From CALLVF01 sp964632205 (GTDB taxonomy: Bacteria; Patescibacteriota; Microgenomatia; UBA1406; GWC2-37-13), in the NCBI GenBank assembly GCA_964632205.1, contig CAZWBE010000022.1, positions 1 to 5,834 on the forward strand: 5,834 nucleotides of DNA. The letters are read 5' to 3'. Positions 5,497-5,834 of the stretch are shown in pieces (positions within the stretch are counted from its first letter, which is position 1; each line of letters opens with the position of its first letter). Under the pieces are notes generated by a model that made no database searches, had not been told where the DNA came from, and saw nothing but the letters and a program-made list of their open reading frames with translations. Both the position numbers and the translations under genes were made by a program.

Positions 5497-5532
5497 TTAT
5501 AAAAATAATAATTTTTTATAAAAAATTTTCAT
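5497..5532 (-). CDS. Possible 11-codon U-rich leader peptide
   Basis: ATG at 5532-5530 opens the frame MKIFYKKLLFL, ending in TAA at 5499-5497, six bases before the terminator hairpin. A ribosome at this stop codon would cover the 5' arm of the hairpin. The coding stretch is made largely of U- and A-runs. No Shine-Dalgarno site precedes it, and the ATG would be within a few bases of the predicted transcript start. The layout resembles the E. coli pyrBI leader, but a short frame like this easily arises by chance in AT-rich DNA. Confidence 0.25.
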   Translation of the reverse strand: MKIFYKKLLFL

Positions 5533-5543
5533 GACTATAATTA

Positions 5544-5571
5544 ATAGTAATTAAAAAAATTTTTTTGTCAA
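5544..5571 (-). promoter_or_regulatory. Promoter of the argG-pyrF operon
   Basis: Minus-strand TTGACA (5571-5566) is a perfect -35 box. A 16-base spacer leads to TACTAT (5549-5544), four of six matches to TATAAT. The spacer contains an A6T7 tract. Transcription would begin near 5537, giving a leader of about 90 bases containing the small ORF and the terminator. The dispersed palindromic repeat begins about 20 bp upstream. Confidence 0.5.
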
Positions 5572-5590
5572 GGGGAAGTAAAACCTTTTC

Positions 5591-5701
5591 ATCCAATCGC
5601 TCCGGTTGTCCATTGTACAATATCAAAAAACCCTTCTTTTATTAAAATTTAGCTTGTTGCCAAGCTCCGTATACGACCTGGCAGGTCGTATGGGGATTGG
5701 T
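5591..5701. repeat. Dispersed palindromic repeat, right copy
   Basis: This is the partner of 401-480 in the same orientation. It opens ATCCAATCGC..CGGTTGT and then, after about 50 bases of unrelated sequence including TTGTACAA (5613-5620), continues GCCAAGCTCCGTATA and a perfect 10+1+10 palindrome at 5671-5691 (ATACGACCTG G CAGGTCGTAT), followed by a GGGGATTGG tail that matches GGGATAGG in the left copy. The bases that differ from the left copy complete the inverted repeat here, while the left copy has lost part of it. It could fold as a hairpin or bind a dimeric protein upstream of the operon promoter. Confidence 0.7.
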
Positions 5702-5793
5702 GTGACGGGCTAAAATAAAAGATTTTTTTGGAAATTTTGCAGTTTTTTATATATTTAATCGTCGGAGATAACTTAAAAAGCCAGGTTGGTAAA

Positions 5794-5802
5794 TGTTATA
5801 AT
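5794..5802 (+). promoter_or_regulatory. Extended -10 promoter pointing right, out of the window
   Basis: TGTTATAAT is a perfect extended -10 element (TG-n-TATAAT). No good -35 is found 16-18 bases upstream (only a TTAAAA-like hexamer), which extended -10 promoters can tolerate. No start codon follows within the window. It suggests a gene divergent from argG beyond the right edge. The sequence is AT-rich, so a chance match is possible. Confidence 0.4.
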
Positions 5803-5834
5803 TATATTTGTTTTTTAACCAAATACTTAACCGT

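Larger units (their letters stand above)
5449..5834. other. Intergenic control region upstream of argG
   Basis: No convincing gene is seen on either strand. From argG outward the interval holds the terminator, a very AT-rich leader with two near-copies of ATTTTTTATAAAAAT, the operon promoter, the dispersed repeat, and the outward promoter near the right end. The stretch 5702-5790 shows nothing I can name. Confidence 0.6.

Overview
The window looks like a compact, AT-rich bacterial genome. The gene style (4-8 bp overlaps, few Shine-Dalgarno sites, Lys/Ile-rich proteins, a minimal amidohydrolase) suggests a Candidate Phyla Radiation (Patescibacteria) or similar lineage. This placement is an inference from style and has not been tested by phylogeny. 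TGA ends argG, the amidohydrolase gene and pyrE, so the code is not the UGA=Gly code of Gracilibacteria/SR1.

Positions 503-5448 hold one five-gene operon on the minus strand. In transcription order it is argG (argininosuccinate synthase), a cytosine-deaminase-like amidohydrolase, pyrD (class 1B dihydroorotate dehydrogenase), pyrE (orotate phosphoribosyltransferase) and pyrF (type 2 OMP decarboxylase). Junctions are overlaps of 4, 8 and 4 bp and one gap of 15 bp. pyrD, pyrE and pyrF convert dihydroorotate to UMP. The amidohydrolase sits where a dihydroorotase would be expected. ArgG links to arginine synthesis and shares aspartate with the pyrimidine route.

The most unusual point is that the 540-residue ArgG carries an extra C-terminal domain of about 120 residues. 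It resembles the MGS-like allosteric domain normally found at the end of carbamoyl-phosphate synthase large subunit (CarB), the domain that senses UMP in enterobacteria. An effector-binding module of the pyrimidine pathway therefore appears to be attached to an arginine enzyme inside a pyr operon.

Upstream of argG (5449-5834, no clear gene) are a good minus-strand promoter, a U-rich leader with a possible 11-codon ORF, and a perfect intrinsic terminator hairpin only 25 bp before the argG start. This layout resembles an attenuator. Further right are a dispersed palindromic repeat and an extended -10 promoter pointing out of the window.

Downstream of pyrF (1-502) are a second copy of the dispersed repeat, a pair of 79-bp-spaced direct repeats, a strong minus-strand promoter, and a long structured leader. 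That leader ends in a compact nested pseudoknot directly before the ribosome binding site of a gene that runs off the left edge.
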